A DNA stretch of 40,227 nucleotides, from assembly GCA_012840395.1 (NCBI GenBank), contig DULL01000048.1, positions 1 through 40,227 of the forward strand, in the 5' to 3' direction. Below, piece by piece: positions 18,263 to 26,734 of this stretch (the first letter of the stretch is position 1; the number at the start of each line of letters is the position of its first letter). Below the pieces are notes generated by a model. It saw only the letters and a program-made list of their open reading frames with translations, ran no database searches and was not told where the DNA came from. The position numbers were made by a program, and so were the translations under genes. The stretch comes from Clostridiaceae bacterium. Its GTDB lineage: Bacteria > Bacillota > Clostridia > Acetivibrionales > DULL01.

Positions 18263-19249
18263 ATGCAAACAATAGAGAAAGAAATAGGGGATAGGTACGG
18301 CATAGAGGTAAGCAGGCTTAGTCAATATAAAGATGCTTTATTAATCGAATCCTCATTGGGAAAAAAACTACTTAGAAGAAACCAGTGTGATATAGCCAAA
18401 ATTGAGTTTATTCACAAAGCAAAAGAGCATCTTTATGAAAATAACTTTAAAAATATTGACAGGTACCTGTGTACTACCGAAGGAACCCCTTTTTTTCTCT
18501 TTGGAGGTAACTGCTACACCATCAGTAATATGATAGAAGGAAGAGAGTGTAATTTTGAGGAAAGAAATGATATTATACTGGCTACACAGTCATTGGCTGC
18601 ATTACATAAAGCATCTAAAGGCTTTGTACCTGATCCTTCCACTCAAAATTATAATGAATTAGGTAAACTGCCATTTTATTTAACAAAGAGGCTGGGGGAA
18701 TTAAAGAAATTAAAAAAAATAGCAGAGAAAGGTAGGAGCAAATTTGATCATAAGTTTTTAGAATATGTAGATTATTTTTATCAATTAGGAGAAAATGTAA
18801 TACATAATATTTCAAACGGTGTGTATGATAAACTGGTAGAAAAAACAGCAGAGGAAGGTATAATATGTCATCACGATTATACCCACCACAATATCATAAT
18901 TGACAAAAAACAAGTTTCAGTTATAAATTTTAATTACTGTTGCCATGAATTAAAAGTTTATGATATAGCAAATCTAATACGGCGTAAAATGCGCAAATGT
19001 AATTGGAATATTGAGGAAGCCAGGGTCATCATCAATGAATACCGAAAGATAAACGAGATAAGTAAAGAAGAGTTTTTTGTATTAAAACTAATGTTGGAAT
19101 TTCCCCAAAAATTTTGGAGAGTTGCCAATAAATACTATAACAGCAGAAGAAATAGAGTTGAAACAAGTTATATTTTGAGATTGCAGGAAGTCATTGATGA
19201 AATTGATCATAGTGCAAATTTTCTAAAGCAGTTCCACACTCTTATATAA
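18263..19249 (+). CDS. CotS-family spore coat protein, kinase-like fold
   Basis: A 328-residue protein of the CotS/YutH/YsxE group, which has the aminoglycoside phosphotransferase fold. The catalytic-loop motif is present as CHHDYTHHNIIID near residues 205-217. However, the segment that normally reads D-F-D/E, where the Asp binds metal, reads VINFNYC near 222-228. Both acidic residues have become asparagine, so the protein may be catalytically inactive. Family members localise to the spore coat, but their substrates are mostly unknown. SD GGAGG precedes the ATG. It is followed 104 bases later by yabG, in a sporulation cluster. Confidence 0.82.
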   Translation: MQTIEKEIGDRYGIEVSRLSQYKDALLIESSLGKKLLRRNQCDIAKIEFIHKAKEHLYENNFKNIDRYLCTTEGTPFFLFGGNCYTISNMIEGRECNFEERNDIILATQSLAALHKASKGFVPDPSTQNYNELGKLPFYLTKRLGELKKLKKIAEKGRSKFDHKFLEYVDYFYQLGENVIHNISNGVYDKLVEKTAEEGIICHHDYTHHNIIIDKKQVSVINFNYCCHELKVYDIANLIRRKMRKCNWNIEEARVIINEYRKINEISKEEFFVLKLMLEFPQKFWRVANKYYNSRRNRVETSYILRLQEVIDEIDHSANFLKQFHTLI

Positions 19250-19353
19250 TCAATAATATTACATTTCTTACTTTCAGCTTCTTCACATAAATTTATGAAA
19301 TGGCATATTATGTAATAGGTATCAATGGGTGTCGGTCTATTGCGGTGAAATAT

Positions 19354-20229
19354 ATGCGAGACTTAAAAATAGGGGATATTGTTGCAAGAAAATCCTATGA
19401 CCAGGATGTTTTTTTTAAAGTAACTGGAATAAGAAAAGAAGGACAAAAAAATATTGTCACATTAAAGGGGATTACTTACAGGCTGGAAGCTGATGCTCCG
19501 GAAGAGGATCTGATTGTTCAGCCAGCCAGTAAAGTCCGGGAATATAGGAACAAGTGCTGTATACTTGCAGAAAAAAAAACTCGTGCTTTTATGTCTTCAC
19601 GCATAAGGCAAAACTTAAAAAAAGGGTATTATAGAAGTACTTCAAAAGAATTGCCCGGGAAATATGCCCGGCCAGGAAAAATACTCCATATAGATGGCGA
19701 CCAGGATTATTTAGAAACTTGCCTGAATGAATATAGAAAACTTGCTCTGGATATAGTAGGAGAGTATATACCTGAGAAAAAACAACCTTCAGAAGTGTAT
19801 AATCTTCTGCAAAAATACAAACCTGATATTCTTATTCTTACGGGACATGACGGTATTATAAAAAGTGGCGGTGATTATGGGAATATAAATAACTACAGAC
19901 ATTCCAAACATTTTGTTGATGCTGTTAAGGAAGCTAGACGATATGACAGTGATCTTAATGGCTTGTTTATATTTGCAGGTGCCTGTCAGTCTTTTTATAA
20001 AGAATTAATAAAAGCAGGAGCGAACTTTGCCAGTTCTCCAAATAGAATTCTTATACATGCTTTAGATCCTGTATATGTATGCAGAAAAGTAGCGTTTACA
20101 GGTATAAATAAACTTCTGTCACCAAAGGATATTATAAATGATACAATATCAGGATCAGAAGGAATAGGAGGAGTACAGTCCTTTGGGAAATATAGGGATG
20201 GATTTCCTGCAGAACCGTACAACAATTGA
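19354..20229 (+). CDS. yabG: Sporulation protease YabG
   Basis: A 291-residue protein, nearly the length of Bacillus YabG (290). It begins MRDLKIGDIVARKSYDQDV, matching the family N-terminus. HIDGDQDYLETCLNEY lies near residues 112-127, DILILTGHDGI near 167-177, and GLFIFAGACQSFYKELI near 205-221; the last contains the likely active cysteine, and GHDG the histidine. YabG is a cysteine protease that processes spore coat proteins and, in Clostridioides, cortex-lysis regulators. The frame is open back to 19300, but the extra 18 residues do not match the family. GGTGA precedes ATG 19354. Confidence 0.9.
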   Translation: MRDLKIGDIVARKSYDQDVFFKVTGIRKEGQKNIVTLKGITYRLEADAPEEDLIVQPASKVREYRNKCCILAEKKTRAFMSSRIRQNLKKGYYRSTSKELPGKYARPGKILHIDGDQDYLETCLNEYRKLALDIVGEYIPEKKQPSEVYNLLQKYKPDILILTGHDGIIKSGGDYGNINNYRHSKHFVDAVKEARRYDSDLNGLFIFAGACQSFYKELIKAGANFASSPNRILIHALDPVYVCRKVAFTGINKLLSPKDIINDTISGSEGIGGVQSFGKYRDGFPAEPYNN

Positions 20230-20322
20230 GTAAAACCCAGCAAAATGTAATAAATATGGTACTTACGAAAGAAAAAACAAAAAATTTTATGCATATAAAT
20301 CAGGAAAACATGTTAAAAACAC

Positions 20323-20352
20323 TTGACATAAATATTTTAATGCTGTTATAAT
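20323..20352 (+). promoter_or_regulatory. Upstream consensus sigma-A promoter of veg
   Basis: TTGACA at 20323-20328 and TATAAT at 20347-20352, with an 18-base spacer. Both hexamers are perfect. Confidence 0.85.
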
Positions 20353-20363
20353 ATTATATTTTT

Positions 20364-20392
20364 TTGACAAGCTTTAAGTTTTGTGTTATAAT
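20364..20392 (+). promoter_or_regulatory. Downstream consensus sigma-A promoter of veg
   Basis: TTGACA at 20364-20369 and TATAAT at 20387-20392, with the optimal 17-base spacer; both hexamers are perfect. The two promoters are 40-41 bases apart in the same orientation. The Bacillus veg promoter is a known very strong vegetative promoter, so the arrangement fits. Confidence 0.92.
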
Positions 20393-20437
20393 TTAAACAA
20401 ATGATAGCATTTGAGAAACATAGGATGAGGTGATTAA

Positions 20438-20704
20438 ATGATAGAAAAGGGTGACCTGGTCCAGATAAAGCGCGATATAGAAACTTGTGTAGGGCAGAGA
20501 GTGCAGCTTAAGGCAAACAAAGGACGGAAAAAATCCTTTATCAGAGAAGGCATTATTGAGAAGTCTTATCCTAGTATATTCGTAATAAAGTTTGAAAATG
20601 ACTATGATACAACCAGAAGAGTTTCTTACAGTTATACGGATATACTTACAAAAGCAATAGAACTTGTAGTATATAAAGATGACGAAAAAATACAAGTTTG
20701 TTAG
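20438..20704 (+). CDS. veg: Veg protein
   Basis: An 88-residue protein with the Veg family core: LVQIKRDIETCVGQRVQLKA near residues 6-25, then KGRKKSFIREGIIEKSYPSI, then RRVSYSYTDILT near 64-75. Bacillus Veg stimulates biofilm formation by opposing SinR, while the family is broader than SinR. SD AGGTGA precedes the ATG. Two tandem perfect promoters drive it and a hairpin with a T-run ends it, so it is probably a short, highly expressed transcript. Its place between yabG and ispE is conserved in Firmicutes. Confidence 0.93.
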   Translation: MIEKGDLVQIKRDIETCVGQRVQLKANKGRKKSFIREGIIEKSYPSIFVIKFENDYDTTRRVSYSYTDILTKAIELVVYKDDEKIQVC

Positions 20705-20743
20705 AAAACAGAGCTCAATTGAAGAAAATGACAATTCAAACAG

Positions 20744-20773
20744 AAGGGACGGTTCATAAGAATCGTCCCTTTT
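20744..20773 (+). terminator. Terminator of veg carrying the GGGACGGTTC core
   Basis: AAGGGACGGTTC at 20744-20755 pairs with GAATCGTCCCTT at 20760-20771 (one G-U pair), with a four-base loop, followed by a short T-run. The core is the same as in the hairpin at 12201-12249, so a dispersed repeat may serve as this terminator. Confidence 0.8.
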
Positions 20774-20914
20774 CATATGTTATTTTTAAGAAAATTGTGT
20801 AAAAGCATAAACAAACAGTAATAATTTTAAACCCTTGTCAATATATATTACATAGCAATGTGGTTAACTTAGGTGATATATAAAATCTTGTGTATCAGGC
20901 AGGGGGAGGATAAA

Positions 20915-22486
20915 ATGTCTCTGGAATTAGTTAGGGAAGTTATAAAGGCTAATAAGATAGTTGGTGAGAATTCCACGCAAACTATAGTTGAGCATGATAT
21001 AATTGTGCCCGATGTCAACCCGGATATTGATAATATACTTTTAATTGATGGAGATATCTTTATAAACAGAGTTGATACAGGAGAAGGAGAAGTATTTGTA
21101 AGCGGAGAGATCTACTATAAAATTCTTTATATATCTGATGAAGAAGCAAAACAATTAAAGAGTATTAACGTAGCATCAGAATTCTCCAGCAGCCTTAACA
21201 TTCAGGGTGCAAAGCAGGGTATGAGAGCTAAAGTAAAATGTGAAATTGAGCATATGGAATATAAATTACTAAATGGAAGGAAAATTAATGTAAAGTCGGT
21301 GCTGCAGGTAAAAGGAACAGTGTCAGAAGAGGTAGAGAGAGAATATGTTAAAGATCTCGAAGGGGTACGGGATATCCAAGTATTAAGAAAAAATTATAGT
21401 ATAAACTGGTTTGTAGGCCAAAGCACCATAAGTTCAGATATTAAAGAGATAGTAGAAATTCCCTCGGTTAAGCAAAGTATAAAAGAAATTCTAAGGAATG
21501 ATATTAAGATTACAGGAAAGGACTATAAAGTAACTGACGATAAAGTAATTGTAAAAGGAGATTTAAACATTTCCACTCTCTATATAGGAGAAGGTGAAAG
21601 TGATAACATTCAATATATGGAGCATGAGATCCCATTCACACAGTTCGTTGATCTGGAGGGCTTAACAGAAGATAGCTATTGTGATGTGGACTATAATATT
21701 ACAGGTGTAAACTTTGAAGCAGTAGAAGACAGTGATGGAGAGTTAAGGGCATTAAAATGCGAGGTATCATTAGATATTACTGTAGAGGGATTTGAAAAAA
21801 GAGATATAGATATAGTTGAGGATACTTACAGCCCCTTTTCAAGACTGGAACCAGAAAAGGATACTTTTAGCGTAGAAGAGCGAATCTCTGAGAGCAGGAG
21901 TCAGGTTATTCTGAAGCAGATTATAGAATTACCTGATGAGTATCCAGAGATATCAGAAGTATTTAATGTTATTTGTAAACCGAGCTTAAGTGAATATTCA
22001 GTGGATGAAGGAAGAGTAGCTATAGAAGGAATAGTAGAAAACAGGATACTTTTTATCGCAGATAACCCTGAGGAACCTATTATATGCTACGAGCAGGAGC
22101 TTCCTGTAAGCCATGAAATCCAGTTGGATAAATATAGCGATGATATGAAATGTAATATTGAAATGGAGATTGAACATTGTAATTATAGTGTGATTTCCTC
22201 CAGAGAGATTGAACTCAGACTTACTTTGGGAGTAGTTACTAAAGCTGTGGATCAAGTAAAAGTGCCTTTGATTACTGCAGTTGAGGAGTCGCCCTTTGAA
22301 GATAAGAGATCAGAATCAAAGCCAAGCATAATAATTTACTTTACACAACCTGGAGATAATCTGTGGAAAATTGCTAAAAAATACAGAACAACCGTAGATG
22401 ACCTCAGAAAAATAAATGATGAGGATAACCTTAATTTTAATAAACCTGGCAAGCAGATTATAATAATAAACAAAGCTGATAAATAG
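20915..22486 (+). CDS. sipL: SipL-like spore protein (DUF3794 repeats plus LysM)
   Basis: A 523-residue protein. Most of it consists of three DUF3794-type repeats with motifs such as VNPDIDNILLIDGDIFINR near 28-46 and IELPDEYPEISEVFNVICKP near 330-349. The C-terminus (about 470-520) is a LysM domain, YFTQPGDNLWKIAKKY. SipL in Clostridioides difficile binds the coat basement ATPase SpoIVA through its LysM domain and is needed for coat assembly around the forespore. I start at ATG 20915 behind GGGGGAGG; an upstream ATG at 20873 lacks an SD. The veg-sipL-ispE order supports the identification. Confidence 0.88.
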   Translation: MSLELVREVIKANKIVGENSTQTIVEHDIIVPDVNPDIDNILLIDGDIFINRVDTGEGEVFVSGEIYYKILYISDEEAKQLKSINVASEFSSSLNIQGAKQGMRAKVKCEIEHMEYKLLNGRKINVKSVLQVKGTVSEEVEREYVKDLEGVRDIQVLRKNYSINWFVGQSTISSDIKEIVEIPSVKQSIKEILRNDIKITGKDYKVTDDKVIVKGDLNISTLYIGEGESDNIQYMEHEIPFTQFVDLEGLTEDSYCDVDYNITGVNFEAVEDSDGELRALKCEVSLDITVEGFEKRDIDIVEDTYSPFSRLEPEKDTFSVEERISESRSQVILKQIIELPDEYPEISEVFNVICKPSLSEYSVDEGRVAIEGIVENRILFIADNPEEPIICYEQELPVSHEIQLDKYSDDMKCNIEMEIEHCNYSVISSREIELRLTLGVVTKAVDQVKVPLITAVEESPFEDKRSESKPSIIIYFTQPGDNLWKIAKKYRTTVDDLRKINDEDNLNFNKPGKQIIIINKADK

Positions 22487-22535
22487 TAAAAATAAACAGG
22501 CCATAATGTACTTTCTTATAATATATTTTATTTTT

Positions 22536-22569
22536 AAAGTGTCTGAAAGTAAGATTTCAGGCACTTTTT
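22536..22569 (+). terminator. Terminator of sipL
   Basis: AAAGTGTCTGAAA at 22536-22548 pairs with TTTCAGGCACTTT at 22555-22567 (one G-U), with a six-base loop and a T-run. It precedes the ispE promoter, so sipL and ispE are separate units. Confidence 0.82.
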
Positions 22570-22570
22570 A

Positions 22571-22599
22571 TTGAAAGTGAAATGTATTTTGTATATAAT
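22571..22599 (+). promoter_or_regulatory. Sigma-A promoter of ispE
   Basis: TTGAAA at 22571-22576 and TATAAT at 22594-22599 with a 17-base spacer. It lies between the sipL terminator and the ispE start and probably also drives the GntR and nucleotidyltransferase genes. Confidence 0.75.
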
Positions 22600-22628
22600 A
22601 TACTAAAAAGAAGGAAGATAAAATCTGC

Positions 22629-23501
22629 ATGGAAGGTACTAATATAATAGAACTTAAAGCCAGGGCAAAAATTAATCTTTCTATTGACGTGCTGCGAAAG
22701 CTTGACAATGGATATCATGAAGTCAGAATGGTAATGCAATCAATAAAGCTTCATGATAAGATAGTACTGGAACCTTTGAAGCACGGCATAGAAATAGTAT
22801 CCGATAGTTCCATGATACCTTTAGATGAGGGAAATATTGCCTATAAGGCTGCAGAATTAATTATTAACAGATATTCAATAAAAAGCGGAATTAGAATAAT
22901 ACTTGAGAAAAATATACCTGTTGGGGCGGGACTTGGCGGAGGAAGCGCTGATGCAGCTGCTGTTCTTAAGGGCATGAATAAAATATTCTCCCTTAATATT
23001 AGCCAGGAGGAACTAGTATTATTGGGAAAGAAAATAGGGGCTGATGTCCCTTTTTGCATAAATGGAGGAACAATGCTGGCTGAAGGGATAGGAGAAAAGC
23101 TTACCAGGCTGGCAGATCTCGGAGAGATACCTGTGGTTTTGGTAAAGCCTGATATAACAATATCTACCCCATGGGTATATAAAAATTTTAATTTTGATAT
23201 TATTAAGGACAGGCCTAATACTGAACTGATTATAAAGGCTATTAATCAGGGAAGAATAGATTTGCTTGCAGGAAATCTGAAGAATGTGTTAGAATCAGTT
23301 ACCGCCGAAAAATTTACAGAAATAAAAGAAATTAAAAATAAATTAGTTGAATATGGTGCCCAGGTTAGCCTTATGAGCGGAAGTGGACCTACGGTATTTG
23401 GCTTATTTGAAGATATGGCTAAAGCGGAAAATGCATACAGAAAGTTTAAAAAGGAAAAATGTAGTTGTTTTCTGACTGAAACTACAAACGGGGAGAGTTG
23501 A
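22629..23501 (+). CDS. ispE: 4-diphosphocytidyl-2-C-methyl-D-erythritol kinase
   Basis: A 290-residue GHMP kinase of the MEP isoprenoid pathway, which phosphorylates CDP-methylerythritol at the 2-hydroxyl. Residues 8-20 read KARAKINLSIDVL with the conserved lysine. The glycine-rich ATP loop PVGAGLGGGSADAAAVLK lies near 97-114, with the following GADVPFC near 137. The C-terminal GHMP motif is MSGSGPTVFGLF near 250-261. The length fits the family. It has its own promoter and is followed four bases later by the GntR gene. The SD GGAAG is somewhat distant. Confidence 0.95.
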   Translation: MEGTNIIELKARAKINLSIDVLRKLDNGYHEVRMVMQSIKLHDKIVLEPLKHGIEIVSDSSMIPLDEGNIAYKAAELIINRYSIKSGIRIILEKNIPVGAGLGGGSADAAAVLKGMNKIFSLNISQEELVLLGKKIGADVPFCINGGTMLAEGIGEKLTRLADLGEIPVVLVKPDITISTPWVYKNFNFDIIKDRPNTELIIKAINQGRIDLLAGNLKNVLESVTAEKFTEIKEIKNKLVEYGAQVSLMSGSGPTVFGLFEDMAKAENAYRKFKKEKCSCFLTETTNGES

Positions 23502-23505
23502 AAAT

Positions 23506-24216
23506 ATGGCAGGCAAGTTATCTAAAGTAAATTTAAATGATTACAAACCATTAAGAGAAGTAATATTTAATACTTTAAAAGAAGCCATTATTGTTGGAGA
23601 ATTAAAGCCAGGGACAAGGCTTATGGAAGTGCAGCTGGCAGAAAAAATGGGAGTTAGCAGGACTCCGGTTAGAGAAGCCATAAGGAAACTTGAACTTGAA
23701 GGACTTGTGACCATGGTACCCCGGAAGGGAGCACATGTAGCCAGCCTGTCACCGAAAGATATAGTTGATGTGCTGGAAGTAAGAGCTGCACTTGATGGAT
23801 TGGCTGCGTCTCTTTCTTCTCTCAAAATGAAAGAGGATCAAATAAAAGAACTTAGGCAAATAAACAAGCAGTTTGCAAATTTTGTGGCAAAAGAAAACTT
23901 ACAAGGCTCCATTAAAAAGGATGTTGAGTTTCATGAATTAATTTACCGGTCTTCCGGCAATGAGAAACTTATGCAGATAGTAAGCAACCTAAGGGAACAA
24001 GTGCAGAGATTCAGAGTAATATATCTTAAGGATTACAGCAGTCAAAAAGATATTGAAAGTGAACATGAAGAGATAATCGAAGCTATTGCCAAAAAAGATC
24101 CTGAAGCTGCCCTTAATGCGGCAAAGAGGCATATAAAGAATCAGGAAATTGGAATAATCAATGCTATAAAAAAACAAGAAATGGATTACACTTTCCAAGG
24201 AGAAAAGTTATGGTAA
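23506..24216 (+). CDS. GntR-family regulator, FCD type
   Basis: A 236-residue regulator. The winged helix has GELKPGTRLMEVQLAEKMGV and SRTPVREAIRKLELEGLV near residues 27-65, the GntR hallmark. An all-helical FCD ligand domain follows (about 85-215), with FHELIYRSSGN and a histidine-containing end (AAKRHI). FCD domains bind metal and organic acids; the effector is unknown. It is four bases after ispE and overlaps the next gene by seven bases, so the three are probably cotranscribed. In several Clostridia this regulator follows ispE. Confidence 0.88.
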   Translation: MAGKLSKVNLNDYKPLREVIFNTLKEAIIVGELKPGTRLMEVQLAEKMGVSRTPVREAIRKLELEGLVTMVPRKGAHVASLSPKDIVDVLEVRAALDGLAASLSSLKMKEDQIKELRQINKQFANFVAKENLQGSIKKDVEFHELIYRSSGNEKLMQIVSNLREQVQRFRVIYLKDYSSQKDIESEHEEIIEAIAKKDPEAALNAAKRHIKNQEIGIINAIKKQEMDYTFQGEKLW

Positions 24217-24953
24217 ATATAATTATTTTAGCGGGGTCACAACCTATAAAAACCTGGGATGACAAGGGAAATAAGGCATTATTCCAGATAAACGGCAAAA
24301 TGATGGTAGAGTATGTGATTGAAGCAGCCAGAGGTGTAGATGATATTCAGAAAATTGTACTGGTGGGAGATAAATCAGAACTTGAGAGCACATTATCCCA
24401 AAAAGTAGATGCTATAATTGATTCTAAAGGTTCAATGCTGGAAAATGTAATGGCCGGGATAAAATATTTAAATGATAGGGAATTTGTGCTTGTTTGCAGT
24501 TCTGACATACCATTTATTACATCAGACGCAATTAAGGATTTTATAGATAGAGCAAAGGAAACTGGTGCGGATTTTTGTTATCCGATTGTTGAGAAAAATG
24601 AGAGTGATAAAAAGTTTCCAGATATGAAAAGGACTTTTGTTAAAACAAAAGAAGGACTTTTTACAGGTGGGAACATATTTTATATTAATCCTGCAGTGGT
24701 TGAAAGTTGTTTTGAGATTGCAGATAAACTAATCCAAGCCAGGAAGAATCCTTTTAAAATGGCAAGAATACTAAGCCCTGTTTTACTTATAAGTCTGGCT
24801 ACAGGTAAGCTTTCAATAAAGAAAGCAGAAAAAAGGTTCTCAAAGATAATGGGAATAAAAGCACGGGCGATTATTTCAAGTTACCCTGAAGTTGGAAATG
24901 ATGTAGATAAACCAGATGATGTTATGGCTGCTTCAGTTTATTTAGCTAAATAA
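24210..24953 (+). CDS. MobA-like nucleotidyltransferase family protein
   Basis: A 247-residue protein with a GT-A-type nucleotidyltransferase fold. It opens MVNIIILAGSQ in place of the usual glycine-rich GGxGxR loop, and has NKALFQINGKMMVEYVIEAA near 21-40 and CSSDIPFITSDAI near 95-107, where the Asp would bind metal. FTGGNIFYINPA near 151-162 is also family-typical. The product cannot be specified; MobA, IspD and sugar-nucleotide synthases share the fold. The N-terminal loop is shorter and less glycine-rich than in active MobA enzymes. Its ATG overlaps the end of the GntR gene. Confidence 0.7.
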   Translation: MVNIIILAGSQPIKTWDDKGNKALFQINGKMMVEYVIEAARGVDDIQKIVLVGDKSELESTLSQKVDAIIDSKGSMLENVMAGIKYLNDREFVLVCSSDIPFITSDAIKDFIDRAKETGADFCYPIVEKNESDKKFPDMKRTFVKTKEGLFTGGNIFYINPAVVESCFEIADKLIQARKNPFKMARILSPVLLISLATGKLSIKKAEKRFSKIMGIKARAIISSYPEVGNDVDKPDDVMAASVYLAK

Positions 24954-24999
24954 TTTATACAGCTAAAAAAATACTATACTTTGCTACTATAACTCATGG

Positions 25000-25548
25000 T
25001 TATGCTTTGCACCATTCGGGTTTTAACAATCCGTACTGATACAGGTCGTACCTTTTGCCGTCCCGGTATACCAGTTCCCTGCAAACACCTTCTTTAACAA
25101 ATCCAAGGCCCTCATAAAGTCTTATAGCATTCAGGTTATATGATATTACATTTAACTGGATCCTGTGGAAATTCAGTTCATTAAATCCAAAATCCAGAAG
25201 CAGGCTCAGCGCTTCTTTTCCGTAACCTTTGCCCCGGAAGGCACTCTCGCCTATACCGATAAAAACAGTGGCAACTCCGCTTGTCCATACAATATTATCA
25301 AAACCTGCTACGCCTATTATTTTATCTTCTTTTTTTTCTCTAATGGCGTAAATACACCGTTCATGGGAATCTCCGTAATATATTAAAAGTTCATCCAGTT
25401 CCTTTTTTGACTTAGGGGTGGCAGGCATTATATCATAATGCCTGAGAAAAGCTACATCATTAAACCAGTTTTCAAGAGAATAAAAGTCACTATCTCTTAT
25501 TGATGTAAGTTTTAGATTTTCACCTTCAAGCAATCCTCTCATATTCAT
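25000..25548 (-). CDS. GNAT acetyltransferase, RimJ/RimL type
   Basis: A 182-residue GNAT enzyme with LEGENLKLTSIRDSDFYSLE at the start, VATVFIGIGESAFRGKGYGKEA near 91-112 (the acetyl-CoA pyrophosphate loop is RGKGYG) and ISYNLNAIRLYEGLGFVKEG near 139-158. Members acetylate protein N-termini, amino acids or polyamines; the substrate here is unknown. The SD AGGTGA overlaps the stop codon of the preceding gene, so the two are translationally linked. I start at ATG 25548 rather than at the GTG nine bases upstream because of that SD. Confidence 0.85.
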   Translation of the reverse strand: MNMRGLLEGENLKLTSIRDSDFYSLENWFNDVAFLRHYDIMPATPKSKKELDELLIYYGDSHERCIYAIREKKEDKIIGVAGFDNIVWTSGVATVFIGIGESAFRGKGYGKEALSLLLDFGFNELNFHRIQLNVISYNLNAIRLYEGLGFVKEGVCRELVYRDGKRYDLYQYGLLKPEWCKA

Positions 25549-25558
25549 ATAAATCACC

Positions 25559-26461
25559 TTATATGTCCAGCTTTATATCCACTATGTATTTTTTTTCTAA
25601 AATCACAGGGTTATAGGATCTTTTTGCTTTTCTTAAGCCTTTTATGCCCAGGTCTTCCTGACGGTTAATATATCTAACATTGCTAAAGTAAGTTTTTGCC
25701 ATAGTATTGTTAATAAAAGCATAAATACCATTATATTCAGGATTTGCTTTTTCAACATGAACGATTCCCATTTTGTCATTTACTATTTCACCCAGGGTAA
25801 AACCAGCTATTTTATCTTGAATGTAAACAGCAATTCCTTTTATATTAAGTATATCATAATATTTCATTACATCTTCGATTCCTTCCAGTTCATAGCTTAG
25901 CTGATAGTCATTGCCACCATTAGATTCGAACCACTTATAAGCAAATTCAACACAGTCGGAAGCAACACCTTTTTCAGAAATATCTTTAACTTCATAATTA
26001 TAGGTTCGTACAAACCTGTTATAGTGATTTTTTTTCTGGTGAAACTTTTGACCTGCCAAATTTATAAGTTCTTTAGAATCATATATGTAGTCAAAATTAT
26101 TTATATCTTCACAAATACAAATATCTGTACCAAAAGTTTCAATTAATTTGTTTAAAAACGAAAATTCAATTTCTCTGAAGAGGCTTTTAAAATTACTATC
26201 TTTATTCTTGATTTTTATCAGGGTATGAACGGTTTTCTTCAGGTCCTTATATCTGATAGGCTGCATAAAAAATGAACCCGGTTTTTTTTCGGTTTTTTTA
26301 ATTATTAGAGCATCATCAATAATTGCGTATTCAACCTGGCACATTCTTCTCCAAAAATATAAAGTTAAGAATGAATACTCATATGTATTAAATTCATAAT
26401 TACCAATATAATTTAAAAAGAGATCCCTGTCTTCAAGATCCAGTGGTTTGAATTCAGCCAT
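25559..26461 (-). CDS. DUF2156 family protein
   Basis: A 300-residue soluble protein of the DUF2156 family, which has two GNAT-like folds as in the C-terminal domain of phosphatidylglycerol lysyltransferase. It opens with PLDLEDRDLFLNYI and contains GQKFHQKKNHYNRFVRTY near 155-172, the family's most conserved stretch, then GIAVYIQDKIAGFTLGE and VHVEKANPEYNGIYAFINN. It has no membrane domain, so it is not MprF itself. Function unknown; aminoacyl or acyl transfer is a reasonable guess. It is the first gene of a two-gene unit with the GNAT enzyme. SD AGGTGA. Confidence 0.8.
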   Translation of the reverse strand: MAEFKPLDLEDRDLFLNYIGNYEFNTYEYSFLTLYFWRRMCQVEYAIIDDALIIKKTEKKPGSFFMQPIRYKDLKKTVHTLIKIKNKDSNFKSLFREIEFSFLNKLIETFGTDICICEDINNFDYIYDSKELINLAGQKFHQKKNHYNRFVRTYNYEVKDISEKGVASDCVEFAYKWFESNGGNDYQLSYELEGIEDVMKYYDILNIKGIAVYIQDKIAGFTLGEIVNDKMGIVHVEKANPEYNGIYAFINNTMAKTYFSNVRYINRQEDLGIKGLRKAKRSYNPVILEKKYIVDIKLDI

Positions 26462-26708
26462 TTATATCACCTTGGACTAGATGTTATATTAATTAAAAAG
26501 TATTTTAATAATTTTATTGTAATTATATCCATTATACACTTTTGCTAACATATAAGCTATAATCTAATGATTAAATGTTCTATCATATATCCATATTTCT
26601 TATTTTCATCTTACTTTTTTATCAATTGTTTCGTATAATTAATTTAACCATGTAATGATTATATGGATTAAATGTTTAAAATATGGAAAATTTAAAGTAT
26701 GGAGGTTA

Positions 26709-26732
26709 ATGTCTGTATTTAAACCAGGCTGA
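26709..26732 (+). CDS. Possible leader mini-ORF before the AAA gene
   Basis: The strongest SD in this region, GGAGG at 26701-26705, is followed by an ATG that opens only a seven-codon frame (MSVFKPG, TGA at 26730-26732). The AAA gene's ATG at 26735 lies two bases beyond that stop and has no good SD of its own. Ribosomes may translate the mini-ORF and reinitiate. The alternative is that the mini-ORF is accidental. Confidence 0.3.
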   Translation: MSVFKPG

Positions 26733-26734
26733 TT

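Noticed and set aside
19300..19353. Longer YabG start adding 18 residues
   Set aside because: The added peptide does not match the family N-terminus, there is no SD, and the 19354 start gives the expected length.
20836..20872. Sigma-E promoter for sipL
   Set aside because: ATATT and CATAGCAAT are present but at wrong spacing for a sigma-E promoter.
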